Below are positions 25,222 to 35,397 of a stretch of 64,000 nt of DNA, in pieces. Location of the stretch: NCBI GenBank assembly GCA_023666645.1, contig JAMPBP010000002.1, forward strand, positions 1 to 64,000. The letters are read 5' to 3'. The position numbers and the translations under genes are program-made. Below the pieces are notes generated by a model. The model saw only the letters and a program-made list of their open reading frames with translations. It made no database searches and had not been told where the DNA came from. Source of the DNA: Clostridiales bacterium (GTDB lineage: Bacteria; Bacteroidota; Bacteroidia; Bacteroidales; Muribaculaceae). Each line of letters opens with the position of its first letter. Position 1 is the first letter of the stretch.

Positions 25222-25779
25222 TCACCGATGTGAATGCTTGTCGATGATACACCCTGATGGGGTGATGACGATATCGACAGCCCTGTCGTGGGCTTCCACT
25301 TCAATCTCGTCGACAAGTTGAAAATCATAGGCCACCCCTACAGTCACAGCCTTCATGCGTGACAACAGACGGTCATAGTATCCCTTGCCACGCCCCACAC
25401 GGTTACCGCTGCGGTCATAGGCCACAGCCGGCACAACAACCATGTCGATAAGCGACAAGTCGACCGGAGAATCGCCATCAGGTTCCTCTATCCTGAATGC
25501 GCCCAGATGCATGCGTGTACGGTCGTAGGGGAGAACATCAAGGTCCACACCATTGACGCGGGGCAAATAGATATGTTTTCTACCCGCCCATTTTTCCATG
25601 AACTCACGTGTAGATAGCTCATCGGGGAGCGAATTATACAGCAACACGTGTTCAGCGAGCATAAAGGATGCCAGCTTCTCGAGACGCTCAAACACCTTGC
25701 GGGCAGCCTCCACGCGGTCAGGATCTTCGAGAAGAGCCTTGCGGTTTTTGACCATCTGTCTGATAAATTTCTTTTCCAT
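25222..25779 (-). CDS. 5-formyltetrahydrofolate cyclo-ligase
   Basis: A 185-residue cytoplasmic enzyme that converts 5-formyl-THF to 5,10-methenyl-THF with ATP. Family marks are the basic N-terminus (QMVKNRKALLED), YLPRVNG with the folate-side region, VVPAVAYDRSGNRVGRGKGYYDR (the ATP and metal-binding loop) and GVAYDFQLVDE. The ATG at 25779 (MEKKFIRQ) is preferred over a GTG at 25812 because it fits the family length. It is 38 bp from the S41 protease gene, in the same direction. Confidence 0.92.
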   Translation of the reverse strand: MEKKFIRQMVKNRKALLEDPDRVEAARKVFERLEKLASFMLAEHVLLYNSLPDELSTREFMEKWAGRKHIYLPRVNGVDLDVLPYDRTRMHLGAFRIEEPDGDSPVDLSLIDMVVVPAVAYDRSGNRVGRGKGYYDRLLSRMKAVTVGVAYDFQLVDEIEVEAHDRAVDIVITPSGCIIDKHSHR

Positions 25780-25817
25780 AAGGGTATTGCAGGTTTTTAA
25801 GCCTGAAGCCACGCCTT

Positions 25818-27443
25818 TTATTCCACCGCCTCAGCGGTATCCACGTCGAGAATCTTACAGCCGTCGAGCAGTGTCTCCTGAGCCTTCAAAACGGTGGCAT
25901 CGTCTCGGTTTATTATCATGTAATAACCGGGAATGCCCAAGGCATCGCGGGCAACAAGCGCCTTCAAGGTACTAACAATGAGCGACCGCGATTGGTTTAG
26001 ATAATACCACTGCTTGGGAATACCATTGGCAGCCGCGAAGTTGGCGAAATTGTCAACAAGGGCGTAGTCCCCGGGCATCTTGGCCAGGAGTTCCTCCACC
26101 GTCTTACACTCGGCAAGCTCCTCACGATGAGCGTCGGCATAATTGAACGCCCATTTCTGGAATAGTCCTGCATTTCTCACCTTGATAAAATATGTGGTGA
26201 TACCGGTCGTGTCATTTGGAACAAAGATATCGGGCATGATACCGCCACCTCCATATACCTTACGGCCTCCAAGAGTGTGGTATATGAGATTCTCATCAAA
26301 TTTGATTGAATCGGCCGAGAAAGCCTCACCATGGTCAAAGCGATCAATGATATCATTATTGTACTTGTTACTGTCGCTGTAGTCCTTCTGTATGCAACGG
26401 CCCGACGGGGTGTAATAGCGGGAGATTGTGAGACGCAACGCGCTGCTGTCGGGGAGCATCGTCTGGGTCTGGACAAGCCCCTTGCCAAATGACCGTCGCC
26501 CTATTATCACACCGCGGTCATTGTCCTGCATGGCCCCGGCAAAGATTTCACTTGCACTCGCCGAGAACTCATCAAGCAACACCGTTACGCCCGCTTCCTG
26601 GAAACCTCCCGTGCCATCGGCAACAGTAAACTGATCGTTGCGACCGTTACGTCCCTGGGTGTAGACTATAGTGGCGCCGCGTGGCAAAAATTCATTGGCC
26701 ATGAGTATGGCCACGTCCATGAATCCACCGCCATTGCCTCTGAGATCCACGATATAGTCTGACGCTCCGCTGTTGGCCAGTGAGGTGATCGCCTGATAAA
26801 ATTCATTGAACGTGCCACGGGCAAACTTGTTGACCTTGACATATCCCACATTCCCGTCAAGCATATAAGCTGCATCGATCGATGTAACAGGTATATCACC
26901 ACGTGTGACCTCATATGTGAGATTCTTCTTGGAACTGTTACGCTTGATACCCATCACCACCTTCGACCCTTTCTCGCCCCTGAGGGTGGTCGTGACGGTC
27001 TCATTGGTTATGGACGGACCGGTGAAAGGCTCTCCATCGATAGTGACTATACGGTCACCGGCCATCACACCTACTTTCTCGGCCGGTCCGCCCGAAATCA
27101 CCTCGACAACAGTGACAGTATCGTTCTGTATTGTAAAACTGATACCTACACCGCTGAATGAGCCGTCAAGATCCTCGTTGACAGCTTTCAGCGACTCGGC
27201 CGGAATATATACCGAGTGGGGGTCGAGGTTGCTCAAGAGCGACGGCAACGTCGATTCTATCAAAGAGTCGGAATTGACATCATCAACATAGTCACGGTCA
27301 ATCATGTCCATGATAAGACTCAGTTTACGCTCCCCCTCGGGACGTCCGCTCTCGCGTGTCATATAAAGACCGGCACCTATACCGGCAACAAAAGCTACGG
27401 CTACAATCAGAGGCACCCAAGCCTTCACACTGTTATTGCTCAT
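25818..27443 (-). CDS. S41 family C-terminal processing peptidase
   Basis: A 541-residue protease of the CtpA/Tsp family, anchored by one N-terminal hydrophobic segment (about 8-27) and acting in the periplasm. A PDZ domain (GGPAEKVGVMAGDRIVTIDG) precedes the peptidase core. The catalytic serine lies in DEFSASASEIFAG and the lysine in RRSFGKGLVQTQ. The C-terminal 150 residues are an extension frequent in Bacteroidetes. The ATG at 27443 replaces a TTG at 27446. The start overlaps the end of the dCMP deaminase gene by 11 bp, so the two are co-transcribed. Confidence 0.92.
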   Translation of the reverse strand: MSNNSVKAWVPLIVAVAFVAGIGAGLYMTRESGRPEGERKLSLIMDMIDRDYVDDVNSDSLIESTLPSLLSNLDPHSVYIPAESLKAVNEDLDGSFSGVGISFTIQNDTVTVVEVISGGPAEKVGVMAGDRIVTIDGEPFTGPSITNETVTTTLRGEKGSKVVMGIKRNSSKKNLTYEVTRGDIPVTSIDAAYMLDGNVGYVKVNKFARGTFNEFYQAITSLANSGASDYIVDLRGNGGGFMDVAILMANEFLPRGATIVYTQGRNGRNDQFTVADGTGGFQEAGVTVLLDEFSASASEIFAGAMQDNDRGVIIGRRSFGKGLVQTQTMLPDSSALRLTISRYYTPSGRCIQKDYSDSNKYNNDIIDRFDHGEAFSADSIKFDENLIYHTLGGRKVYGGGGIMPDIFVPNDTTGITTYFIKVRNAGLFQKWAFNYADAHREELAECKTVEELLAKMPGDYALVDNFANFAAANGIPKQWYYLNQSRSLIVSTLKALVARDALGIPGYYMIINRDDATVLKAQETLLDGCKILDVDTAEAVE

Positions 27444-27882
27444 CAATATCTATACTGTCTATATGTACACACTCTATACCGGCACGCTCGAGCAACTCGA
27501 GCCCATCGGCTATGCGGTACAATTCATTATATACAACTCTTTTTATACCCGATTGGATTATCAGCTTGGAACACTCCATGCAGGGCGAGGCTGTGACATA
27601 TAGTGTCGAACCATCGCTCGAATTATTGCTGCGTGCCACCTTGGTAATGGCATTGGCCTCGGCATGGAGCACATATGGCTTCGTAACGCCTGTATCGTCC
27701 TCACACACATTCTCGAAGCCCGATGGCGTACCGTTGAATCCGTCGGAGATAATCATCGAATCCTTGACAATTATAGCCCCGACTTTGCGGCGACGGCAAT
27801 AGGAATTCTCGGCCCATATACGTGCCATTCTCAGGTAGCGCTTGTCGAGCAACTCCTGCTTGTCATTCTTGTTTACTGTCAT
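27433..27882 (-). CDS. dCMP deaminase (ComEB-like)
   Basis: A 149-residue zinc deaminase that makes dUMP from dCMP for dTTP synthesis. H73 and E75 in HAEAN, and C101 and C104 in PCMEC, are the zinc and catalytic residues. FNGTPSGFENVCED is the substrate-binding region typical of dCMP deaminases. The ATG at 27882 (MTVNKND) is used because a -7 element TATCTTTG occupies 27901-27908, upstream of it. The leader is about 12 nt. It is the first gene of the deaminase-protease-cyclo-ligase run. Confidence 0.92.
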   Translation of the reverse strand: MTVNKNDKQELLDKRYLRMARIWAENSYCRRRKVGAIIVKDSMIISDGFNGTPSGFENVCEDDTGVTKPYVLHAEANAITKVARSNNSSDGSTLYVTASPCMECSKLIIQSGIKRVVYNELYRIADGLELLERAGIECVHIDSIDIDEQ

Positions 27883-27900
27883 ATTCTGCAAAATATGGCA

Positions 27901-27908
27901 CAAAGATA
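27901..27908 (-). promoter_or_regulatory. -7 element of dCMP deaminase operon
   Basis: TATCTTTG on the minus strand. It sits inside the longer open frame, which rules out a start at 27912. No canonical -33 at 19-20 nt. Confidence 0.5.
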
Positions 27909-28001
27909 GCAATTAGAAAAATACGCCCACCAAAAAAGCAGGAAAAAAGTGGATTTTATTGAGATGGGGGGGAGATGAGGCGCGGCTTGACCACATAAAA
28001 A

Positions 28002-28043
28002 TCAAGTCTTCCTCAGGTTTCAGAGAACCTTTGGAAGACTTGA
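28002..28043 (-). terminator. Terminator of DUF4493 operon
   Basis: TCAAGTCTTCC (28002-28012) pairs with GGAAGACTTGA (28033-28043), with an inner AGGTT/AACCT pair. On the minus strand the stem is followed by TTTTTA. It lies 54 bp after the last DUF4493 gene. Confidence 0.8.
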
Positions 28044-28096
28044 CTATTTATTGGATTCATCACGAGGAGGCCCTGTCGATGGGGCTTGCCTCATGT

Positions 28097-30292
28097 TTAA
28101 TACTGCAGTTCGAGATCGTCGAGATACATTACCGAATTACCTCCACAGAAGAAGTCACCGCCTTGCGATGCTGAGGCCGTGAGCACGATGTAGGATGGTT
28201 TCACATCAGTACGCTTGTAATCGAGATTGACTGTGAATTCAACCATACCGTCGCCTGCCGTTGCCTCACGGAATATCATCTCACCATAGGCAATGACGTT
28301 GGAACCATTCTTGTCAAACAGATGCTTCGTCTTGGTATTTACAGTGACAGGATAACCGTGAGCCGCATAATCAGGTTCCGTCTGAGCCGACATATCGCCA
28401 TCAAGAAGTGCAATGTAGATAATACCACGATCCATTTCACCCTTCACATATTCGGGTGCATCTTTTGAAGTATTCTCAATAGCGGCAGGCTCATACTTCA
28501 CATAACCCTTCAGTGCTCCGGGACGTGAAGTGAAAGGACGGCCCCAACCGAGAACTCCATTCGTACCAAGTGTGGCAAGATACTCACCTATGAACACGTT
28601 GCCTGCGGCAAATTTACCCAATATACCTACACCCACAAACTGAGACTGGAGTTTTATTGAGCGATCGCCCGAATGCTTGATTCCTGTTTCGGGTAAAGTC
28701 ACATTCTTACCCATGGTTGAAGAACCGTGATTACCTGAATCCCAGAACATTTGTTCATTAGCACCGTGAATAAGGAAAGGAGCTGAACCGTCCTGCCAAT
28801 TCTCAAATCCGGCATTGGGAAGCTGAGCTGCCGACTCGGTGGTCACCTCCATGATGTTAGTTGACACGTAGTCATCGGCAACTGTGGTATACTCATAGGT
28901 AGTCCCGGGCTGCAGTCCTGTGAGAACCACCTTGTAATAGTCGCCCTTGCTATAGCTGCGTGACGCTACACCATCGACATAATTCCACTCAGTCTCACCC
29001 TTGGCCCGGTAGTTGAAGCCTATTTTATCAACATCATCCTTCATCACACGGCCTGTCAAGGTCAACTCAGTCGCCCATATGCTCGGGTCATTGGCAGGTA
29101 CAGGCTCAGGAGAAACCTTGGCATTGGTAACGACTATTGTCATTGTAGCGGTGTTGCTCTTGACAGTAGGCTTTGCCTCATCACCCTGGGCAACCTCGAT
29201 GGAAGCCTTGACGGTGATTTCATAGGTACCCTCGGTGAGATTGTCGAGAAGTTCCTTTTCAAAGGTCACCTTCATGTTATATCTACCCTCCTCTTCGTCA
29301 GTTATCAGTTGCATGTGCACGCCTCGGTTGTAGAGGTCGTCAATCACATCCTGGGGCGCTGTGATCAGGTTGAAGCTGCCTCCCAGAAGATTGTCCATGG
29401 CGGGAGCCGAAACCTCGACCGATGTGAGGGGAGCGGCAGCGGCAATGTAGAAACCCTGTCGCTCAATATTGCGTTCCTCGGCATATATAGGCTCGGCAAG
29501 GTCGTGGTCAAAGAGACCTACAATCTTGGGTGCTGAAATAATGACAATCTCGTCGGCAATATCGATGGTGCTCTCATCAACAACGATAGTAAAGTAGGCA
29601 CCACCATTCTCGACATCTATGCCCTCATACTTGATATTGAGCACATACTCAGTGGCCGGTTTCACGGCTTCAATCTTACCTTCCAGAGTGTAGATGGAGC
29701 CATCTTCCTTGGTCCCGGTGAGGGTATAGGTGAGATCCTTATCGCGCGAATTCATCATGAAATAGCCACGACGCTCGTCACGCCCTTCCCATGTGAGTTT
29801 GCCGCAAGAGTGACCCACAGTCAGGGTGTAGTCACTCAAAGCCTCATCGACAGCATCGGCATATTTCACCGATACAGCGGTATTGGCAATGCCACAAGTG
29901 AGATTCACCTGGGTGGTGCCTCCTCCGTTTATATTGAACGGCTCTACACCCTTGTAGTAGCGTGCGTCCCACGAGGCGGGAACTGAGTCACCGGCCCAGG
30001 CCTCGGCTACATAACGGCCACCGGCCAACCATATACCATCGGTGGGAACATTGGAGATTCCATCATATTTGCGCACGAGACCTTTCTCGCTCGAAATCCA
30101 TATGAGACACTCGTCACTAAGTTTCTGAGACTCTTCATCGGTCAACGCGCGTGATTTTGTTATGTCAGTGCTCACACTGGCACGCAGCAACAGGCGCCCC
30201 TGGTCTGCGTCCTGGACGTTGTAATCATCATTGCAACTGCCCATTAAAATCGGAAGCATAGCTCCGACTGCGATAAAATATATCTTTTTCAT
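28097..30292 (-). CDS. DUF4493/PCMD surface lipoprotein
   Basis: A 731-residue predicted lipoprotein with lipobox MGSCNDDYN. The acidic residues just after the cysteine match the Bacteroidetes lipoprotein export signal for surface display. A DUF4493 domain covers about 25-230 (KYDGISNVP, WAGDSVPASWDARYYKG). A fibronectin-like middle part follows, then a C-terminal PCMD (putative carbohydrate metabolism) domain from about 490, opening with PNAGFENWQDG. PCMD folds resemble carbohydrate-binding jelly rolls, so glycan binding is plausible. It is the third gene of the operon, 11 bp after its neighbour, followed by a clear terminator. Confidence 0.85.
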   Translation of the reverse strand: MKKIYFIAVGAMLPILMGSCNDDYNVQDADQGRLLLRASVSTDITKSRALTDEESQKLSDECLIWISSEKGLVRKYDGISNVPTDGIWLAGGRYVAEAWAGDSVPASWDARYYKGVEPFNINGGGTTQVNLTCGIANTAVSVKYADAVDEALSDYTLTVGHSCGKLTWEGRDERRGYFMMNSRDKDLTYTLTGTKEDGSIYTLEGKIEAVKPATEYVLNIKYEGIDVENGGAYFTIVVDESTIDIADEIVIISAPKIVGLFDHDLAEPIYAEERNIERQGFYIAAAAPLTSVEVSAPAMDNLLGGSFNLITAPQDVIDDLYNRGVHMQLITDEEEGRYNMKVTFEKELLDNLTEGTYEITVKASIEVAQGDEAKPTVKSNTATMTIVVTNAKVSPEPVPANDPSIWATELTLTGRVMKDDVDKIGFNYRAKGETEWNYVDGVASRSYSKGDYYKVVLTGLQPGTTYEYTTVADDYVSTNIMEVTTESAAQLPNAGFENWQDGSAPFLIHGANEQMFWDSGNHGSSTMGKNVTLPETGIKHSGDRSIKLQSQFVGVGILGKFAAGNVFIGEYLATLGTNGVLGWGRPFTSRPGALKGYVKYEPAAIENTSKDAPEYVKGEMDRGIIYIALLDGDMSAQTEPDYAAHGYPVTVNTKTKHLFDKNGSNVIAYGEMIFREATAGDGMVEFTVNLDYKRTDVKPSYIVLTASASQGGDFFCGGNSVMYLDDLELQY

Positions 30293-30303
30293 AAGGCAGC
30301 TTC

Positions 30304-31632
30304 TTATGATTTAAATTTAAGAACAAGTTGTGACTTATTACCCTTCTGGTCGACCACATCAAGAGTGAACGAGTGGTTGCCCGGGAATGACGCCAAGAGG
30401 GGAACGAGGCTCGAGACATTGAACGTGATGTTCTTCTCACCTATCACCTGATCGGTGACAGGGAGTCCGAGTCCACCTATCAGTTCGACATAAGGAACAC
30501 CATTGGCGTCAACCGTGTTACCATCTGCATCACGGGGATCGGCAAGATCAAAGGTTGTAGGCATCATTTCCCCAACCGATTGCATGAAGCTATCACTTGA
30601 CGATGATATGGTGACAACCAGATTCTTGGCACCTTCCGGACAGTCAATTTCGACAACAGCATTGACTCCGTTCACCGGATTTTCGGCATTGAGGTCGAGA
30701 GCGGGAGTTCCATCTTCACCCTTTGGACTGGTGAATGTGGCAGCTTCCTTGGTTCCCGGCTCTTCTGGCTTTGGATTATCGGGGTTATCAGGACCCACAG
30801 GCCAATCCTCATGACCGGGGCGGTCACCACCTATCACATCCTCGCCGGTAGTGACATCTACACTGAGGTCCTCATCGGTAACCGAGAAGTCGACATTCAA
30901 GCCACCGGTCGGATCGATGAAACCGGTCTCGGCGGGAGGTGTGATATCGGCACCCTTCAGCGCGAATGTAATGATGCGGTGCTGGCCGGGATTCAGGTCC
31001 TTATAGAGTCGTATGATTTCCTCTTTGTAACCGTTGACTGTACCGGTGAAGGTAGCGACCATTGTGATGTTGCCCTCGGGCAGTGCATAATAGCCGGGGC
31101 GTGTCTCGCCTGGAGCATAGTTGAGTACAGCACTCTCGTTGACGCGTATCTCACAGTTGAGATCACCGGCCGAAGCCTCCACAAGGTCGTCCTTGAAGAT
31201 CACCGATACTTTCAGATTGGCGAGCGTACATGTCACTGTACCGGCATTTGTCACGGCATCCTTATTGATGGTAAACTGTTTCTCACCCTTGAAATAAGGC
31301 TGGTCAAAGGCACAAGGAACAAGATTGCCCGACTCCACCATAAGAGTATATGTACCCACGTTGAACACCGGCAGACCGGGCATTGAAGCATAGGTCCATG
31401 ACTCCACCGTGTTACCTTTCTCGTCGACCACTGAAACCTTGAAATTGGACAGGTCGATTGAAGCACGGCTTATCACATTCTCGGCATTGGTCACATCGAC
31501 AGTGAGATCGGCTGTCGACAGCGTGCCCTGGTCTCCATTGTTTTGACCGCCGGGCTCCCACTTCTCGTTGCATGAGCTGAAGCCCACTAAGGTCATCAGC
31601 ATCATCAACCCGCTTATTATTCTATTTTTCAT
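30304..31632 (-). CDS. DUF4493 lipoprotein, shorter paralogue
   Basis: A 442-residue predicted lipoprotein (lipobox FSSCNEKWE) with an N-terminal DUF4493 domain (SWTYASMPGLPVFNVGTYTL, CAFDQPYFKGEKQF). It has a low-complexity Asp/Pro/Gly linker near 265-300 (NPDNPKPEEPG) and an Ig-like C-terminal region, but no PCMD domain. It lies between two longer paralogues with 14-bp and 11-bp gaps, so the three are surely one transcript. Different C-termini on a shared N-terminal domain suggest that the three form a complex or diversify a surface adhesin (inference). Confidence 0.83.
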   Translation of the reverse strand: MKNRIISGLMMLMTLVGFSSCNEKWEPGGQNNGDQGTLSTADLTVDVTNAENVISRASIDLSNFKVSVVDEKGNTVESWTYASMPGLPVFNVGTYTLMVESGNLVPCAFDQPYFKGEKQFTINKDAVTNAGTVTCTLANLKVSVIFKDDLVEASAGDLNCEIRVNESAVLNYAPGETRPGYYALPEGNITMVATFTGTVNGYKEEIIRLYKDLNPGQHRIITFALKGADITPPAETGFIDPTGGLNVDFSVTDEDLSVDVTTGEDVIGGDRPGHEDWPVGPDNPDNPKPEEPGTKEAATFTSPKGEDGTPALDLNAENPVNGVNAVVEIDCPEGAKNLVVTISSSSDSFMQSVGEMMPTTFDLADPRDADGNTVDANGVPYVELIGGLGLPVTDQVIGEKNITFNVSSLVPLLASFPGNHSFTLDVVDQKGNKSQLVLKFKS

Positions 31633-31646
31633 CTTTTTCTACTGCA

Positions 31647-34109
31647 TTAATAGTTCAACGTGATGTCGTCAATATAGAGTTGTGAACCCACATATTCTCC
31701 CGCTCCGAGATTGTTGTGGGGAGGAGGGGTCAACCACTCCTTGTTTCGCAGGCTGTTTACATCAGCATTTGACGATTTAAAGGTTACCTCGAGCACTGAT
31801 GCCTTGGATGAATTCAGTGCGTAGTCAAGTGTAAGCTTATCGTCAATGTAGCTGCTACCCTGCGAATCAATCACCATTTCATTTTCACTTATCACATTGC
31901 CGGCATTATCGCGCACCCTGATGATGGCAAGACCACGGTCGGCCTCATTCTTTTTTATATATTTGTAGGAGAAAGCCACGCTACTGGGACGCGATGGGAA
32001 ATCAGTTCCATAGTTGGCTCCGTTGTCATAACTACCGAGATAAAGCTCACCCGCAGTTGCATTATTACACTTTCCGAAATCCTGTTTAATGATAAAATTG
32101 GCAGGAGCGGTATTGCCGGAACCCCAGCCTACTGTACGTATCAAAGCAGCCTTACCGCTCTTGGAATCATCGGTAGGTACAGTTCCCGAAGTAGCCACAT
32201 AAGCATAGGTAGTCTCGTCTGTTCCATTTTTACTGGACACTGTGCGTGGATTCATCGTTGCCCAGCCGTTTACCGCATATTCCTTCCAATGATTTCCCTT
32301 ATTGGGAATTGTCCAGCCATCGTTCAAGCCGGCATTGGCAAGTTGCAAAGCATCCTCGGTGGTGAACTGTACCGGGCGGCAACTCTTGCCGTCTGCCACA
32401 ATACGTGCGAGATAAACGGTATTGGCTTTCAGACCATCAATCCTTAGGTTTTCTCCTTCGATAGTATAGGTATACTCGTTGAAGGAGGCTCCATTGTCGG
32501 CCGATACGAGGAGTTTGGCTCCTTTTACAAAATCGGCAAAGCCAAGGTTTTCATGTTCCACACCAACGAATGCGCGCGTTGCGAAAACATTATTCTCACT
32601 AAGGTTCATGCTGAACGGGGCTTGCTGGCGGGTGATGGTGAACTCGCCGCTCGATTCTATTGCATTGCCGGTTTTGTCAATCACTACGGCCTTGACCTTG
32701 ATAGGATCACTGCCGTGTGCGAGGTCATCGGTAAAGCCATCGACTGTGGCTGTATATGACTGCATGGCACGACTCTTGGCCTCTACACTTTCAAGCTTCA
32801 AACGCTGGTATACGCCGCGGCCATTCATTGCCTCAAAGGCAAGCGTGGTCTCAGGATTCGCTCCGTTATATTCCACATCAATTGTACCGCGGCTGCTGTA
32901 ATCGTAGGCCTCGCCTGATGTGATATCGAGCTGCAACTTTTCGACTACAACACTGAAGCTGAGTTCCTGCTCGGCTGTCTGGCCAAGACGGTCGGTCACC
33001 TCGAGGGTAAATGACGAGCGGTTGTCAAAGCCAGTGATATATCCTATATTGGTTATCACATTCGAAAGGTCGATGACAGCCATCTGGTCGGGATTCTGCC
33101 ACACACCACGCTCTACAAAACCAAGAGAGGTCATAGTTGTGCGGGTAGCACTCGGTGTACCTATCAGCTCTACCTCCTTGGGCCATCCCTTCTCGATGAG
33201 CGATGTGGAAACTGTGGTGAGTTTCAGTGAACTGATACCACCACGGGCCATTACTGTCATGGTTATGGGGTTCTCGGTCAACACGCCCTGCACGGTAGTC
33301 AGCTCACCACCATTCTCAAAGCCGTCACCTTTCAATGTGGGAGCGGGAGTGTTGGTGAGATCCTTGCTCAAGTCGATCATGATATCCTCCTGCTCAAGGG
33401 TGTCGTCAAAGCTTATGGTGAACACAGCATCGCCTACATTACCACCGTTGACGTCGAGTGTCACATTGTGGTGATATTTAGCCTTGGCTGTAACTGTGGC
33501 TGTGAATGTCTGCGCCACACCATTGGGTTTCACGACATTGATGGCGAGGGTCACACTGCCCGGTGTAACATAGACCGGACGGTTCTCGTTGCGTGAATAG
33601 GTGGTCGTTGCGTTGACTGTCTTCACATCAACGCTATAGTCGTTGAAATAGCCTACAAACGCTTCACTATATTTAATCGACAGCATCGAGTTGGCCAGCG
33701 AAGCGGTCAATGCCACATTAGTGGTCTCGTTGTCTCTCACCGGCACCGACGTCACTCCATAATAGAATGGTTTTTCAAAACCATCGTCATTTTTCTGTCC
33801 ATAAGAAGCTTCAAGTGTATAGGTTCCAACATCGAATTTTTCTGTTGCATCAAATTCACTGACCGACTTCCACTCCCGTTTCGACCCATCTTTGGTCGAC
33901 GTCAATGTCAGCTTCAGGTCTTCAACCGAAATTGAGCCGGCATTACTGCGTGCTTGTTTCTCTCCTCTGGAGCTCACTGTCTCGGTGTCAAGGTCAACAA
34001 TCGGCACGATCGAGCCCTCTCCTCCCAGCGCAGAGTTCCAGGTCTCGTTACATCCCGTCATCAACAGAATGCCCGACGAAACAAGGCTGTAAAAAATAGC
34101 TTTTTTCAT
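31647..34109 (-). CDS. DUF4493/PCMD surface lipoprotein, first of operon
   Basis: An 820-residue predicted lipoprotein (lipobox MTGCNETWN). The N-terminal DUF4493 domain spans about 45-250 (GKPFYYG-type region reading FEKPFYYGVTSVPV). A long middle part of Ig- or fibronectin-like sheets follows, and a C-terminal PCMD domain opens near 590 (ANAGLNDGW). It leads the three-gene operon from a promoter at 34186-34217. The 5' leader is about 70 nt. No polysaccharide-utilisation genes (SusC/SusD) flank the operon, so the target glycan or partner is unknown. Confidence 0.85.
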   Translation of the reverse strand: MKKAIFYSLVSSGILLMTGCNETWNSALGGEGSIVPIVDLDTETVSSRGEKQARSNAGSISVEDLKLTLTSTKDGSKREWKSVSEFDATEKFDVGTYTLEASYGQKNDDGFEKPFYYGVTSVPVRDNETTNVALTASLANSMLSIKYSEAFVGYFNDYSVDVKTVNATTTYSRNENRPVYVTPGSVTLAINVVKPNGVAQTFTATVTAKAKYHHNVTLDVNGGNVGDAVFTISFDDTLEQEDIMIDLSKDLTNTPAPTLKGDGFENGGELTTVQGVLTENPITMTVMARGGISSLKLTTVSTSLIEKGWPKEVELIGTPSATRTTMTSLGFVERGVWQNPDQMAVIDLSNVITNIGYITGFDNRSSFTLEVTDRLGQTAEQELSFSVVVEKLQLDITSGEAYDYSSRGTIDVEYNGANPETTLAFEAMNGRGVYQRLKLESVEAKSRAMQSYTATVDGFTDDLAHGSDPIKVKAVVIDKTGNAIESSGEFTITRQQAPFSMNLSENNVFATRAFVGVEHENLGFADFVKGAKLLVSADNGASFNEYTYTIEGENLRIDGLKANTVYLARIVADGKSCRPVQFTTEDALQLANAGLNDGWTIPNKGNHWKEYAVNGWATMNPRTVSSKNGTDETTYAYVATSGTVPTDDSKSGKAALIRTVGWGSGNTAPANFIIKQDFGKCNNATAGELYLGSYDNGANYGTDFPSRPSSVAFSYKYIKKNEADRGLAIIRVRDNAGNVISENEMVIDSQGSSYIDDKLTLDYALNSSKASVLEVTFKSSNADVNSLRNKEWLTPPPHNNLGAGEYVGSQLYIDDITLNY

Positions 34110-34185
34110 TGTTTATAATATAATGTGTTACTTAGTATCCTTTTATATCCACAACACTACTTGTCGCTCCATAAAAAAATTACCG

Positions 34186-34217
34186 CAAATGTACGACTAA
34201 TTTCTCGAAATTTACAA
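34186..34217 (-). promoter_or_regulatory. Promoter of DUF4493 operon (TTG-N21-TACATTTG)
   Basis: TACATTTG (34186-34193) has TTG at 34215-34217, 21 nt upstream on the minus strand. It lies in a 370-bp AT-rich gap (34110-34479) that otherwise shows only the serA terminator. Confidence 0.6.
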
Positions 34218-34422
34218 TTAATAACAACTAAAGATTGTCCAAAATATCCACACATCTATTCTTTTTACACACATAAAAGCCTATAAAGCTAATAATTCAA
34301 CATTTATAGAAAGCAATAATTAATATCTTGCAAGCTACAAATGTTTAACATTCCTTATCGAATGGGCTCTAAGTTGAATTGCTCAATGCATGAATACTCA
34401 TGATATTTACCCTAAAACATAC

Positions 34423-34456
34423 AAAAAACATGCACCACCTCCAAGGCAGTGCATGT
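34423..34456 (-). terminator. Terminator of serC-serA
   Basis: ACATGCAC (34428-34435) pairs with GTGCATGT (34449-34456), and on the minus strand the stem is followed by TTTTTT. It lies 24 bp after the serA stop. Confidence 0.75.
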
Positions 34457-34479
34457 GATAAATCTTATCGGTATGGATT

Positions 34480-35397
34480 TCAATTGACACGGAAACGGTC
34501 AACTCCATCCTTGAGGAATGCCACAACCTGTCGCGCTGCAGCAATACCTGCATTGATATTGGCTTCGGAGGTCTGAGCACCCATCTTCTTGTGGGTAAAG
34601 AACACGCGTTCGCCAAATTCAACAGCCATCTCCTGGGCCTTGTCGGGCTTGACATCGGCTACATATTTCAAGTCGGTGCGCTCTCTCAGTGCTCGCATCA
34701 ATCCGTCCTCGTCGATAACCTCCTTGCGTGCAGTGTTGACAAGAACTCCACCCTTAGGCATCAGCATCATAAGGTCATAGCCTACCGACCCTCGGGTCTC
34801 GGCCGTAGCAGGAATGTGAAGCGATACAACCTTATTGTTGCGATAGAGCGACTCGATGTCATGAACAGGGGTGACACCGGCCTCCTCCATGATACTGTCG
34901 GGACAATAGGGGTCGAGAGCCGATACCTCCATACCAAATCCGCGGGCTATGCGGGCCACATTGCGTCCCACCTGACCAAACGCGTGAATACCCAAGGTCT
35001 TTCCCTTGAGTTCGCTACCCGAAGTACCATTGTACATGTTCCTCGCTGCCATCACGAGCATTCCGAACACAAGCTCGGCTACGGCATTGGAATTCTGGCC
35101 GGGGGTATTCTCAACCAGAACACCTTGAGCAGTAGCAGCTTCAAGGTCCACATTGTCATATCCGGCGCCGGCACGGACCACAATCTTCAGCTCCTTGGCC
35201 GCGTCGAGGACTTCACTGTCGACCTTGTCGCTACGCACAATGAGGGCAACGGCATCGGCCACAGCGTCGAGCAGTTCCTGCTTCGAGACATATTTCTCGA
35301 GCACCTCGAGCACATAACCGGCATCAAGCACAACATCCTTTATACCGTCGACCGCAACGGCCGCAAACGGTTTCTCTGTAGCTACAAGTACCTTCAT
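34480..35397 (-). CDS. serA: D-3-phosphoglycerate dehydrogenase (short form)
   Basis: A 305-residue D-isomer-specific 2-hydroxyacid dehydrogenase that oxidises 3-phosphoglycerate in the first step of serine synthesis. The NAD-binding motif is [12 protein letters not shown]. The active-site region has [15 protein letters not shown] (Arg nearby) and [11 protein letters not shown] (His). It lacks the C-terminal ACT domain and hence serine feedback of the long E. coli form, as is usual in Bacteroidetes. Its ATG overlaps the serC stop (ATGA), which settles its role in serine rather than other hydroxyacid metabolism. Confidence 0.9.
   Translation of the reverse strand: MKVLVATEKPFAAVAVDGIKDVVLDAGYVLEVLEKYVSKQELLDAVADAVALIVRSDKVDSEVLDAAKELKIVVRAGAGYDNVDLEAATAQGVLVENTPGQNSNAVAELVFGMLVMAARNMYNGTSGSELKGKTLGIHAFGQVGRNVARIARGFGMEVSALDPYCPDSIMEEAGVTPVHDIESLYRNNKVVSLHIPATAETRGSVGYDLMMLMPKGGVLVNTARKEVIDEDGLMRALRERTDLKYVADVKPDKAQEMAVEFGERVFFTHKKMGAQTSEANINAGIAAARQVVAFLKDGVDRFRVN

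Noticed and set aside
28097..34109. Polysaccharide utilisation locus
   Set aside because: No SusC/SusD pair, glycosidase or regulator accompanies the DUF4493 genes.
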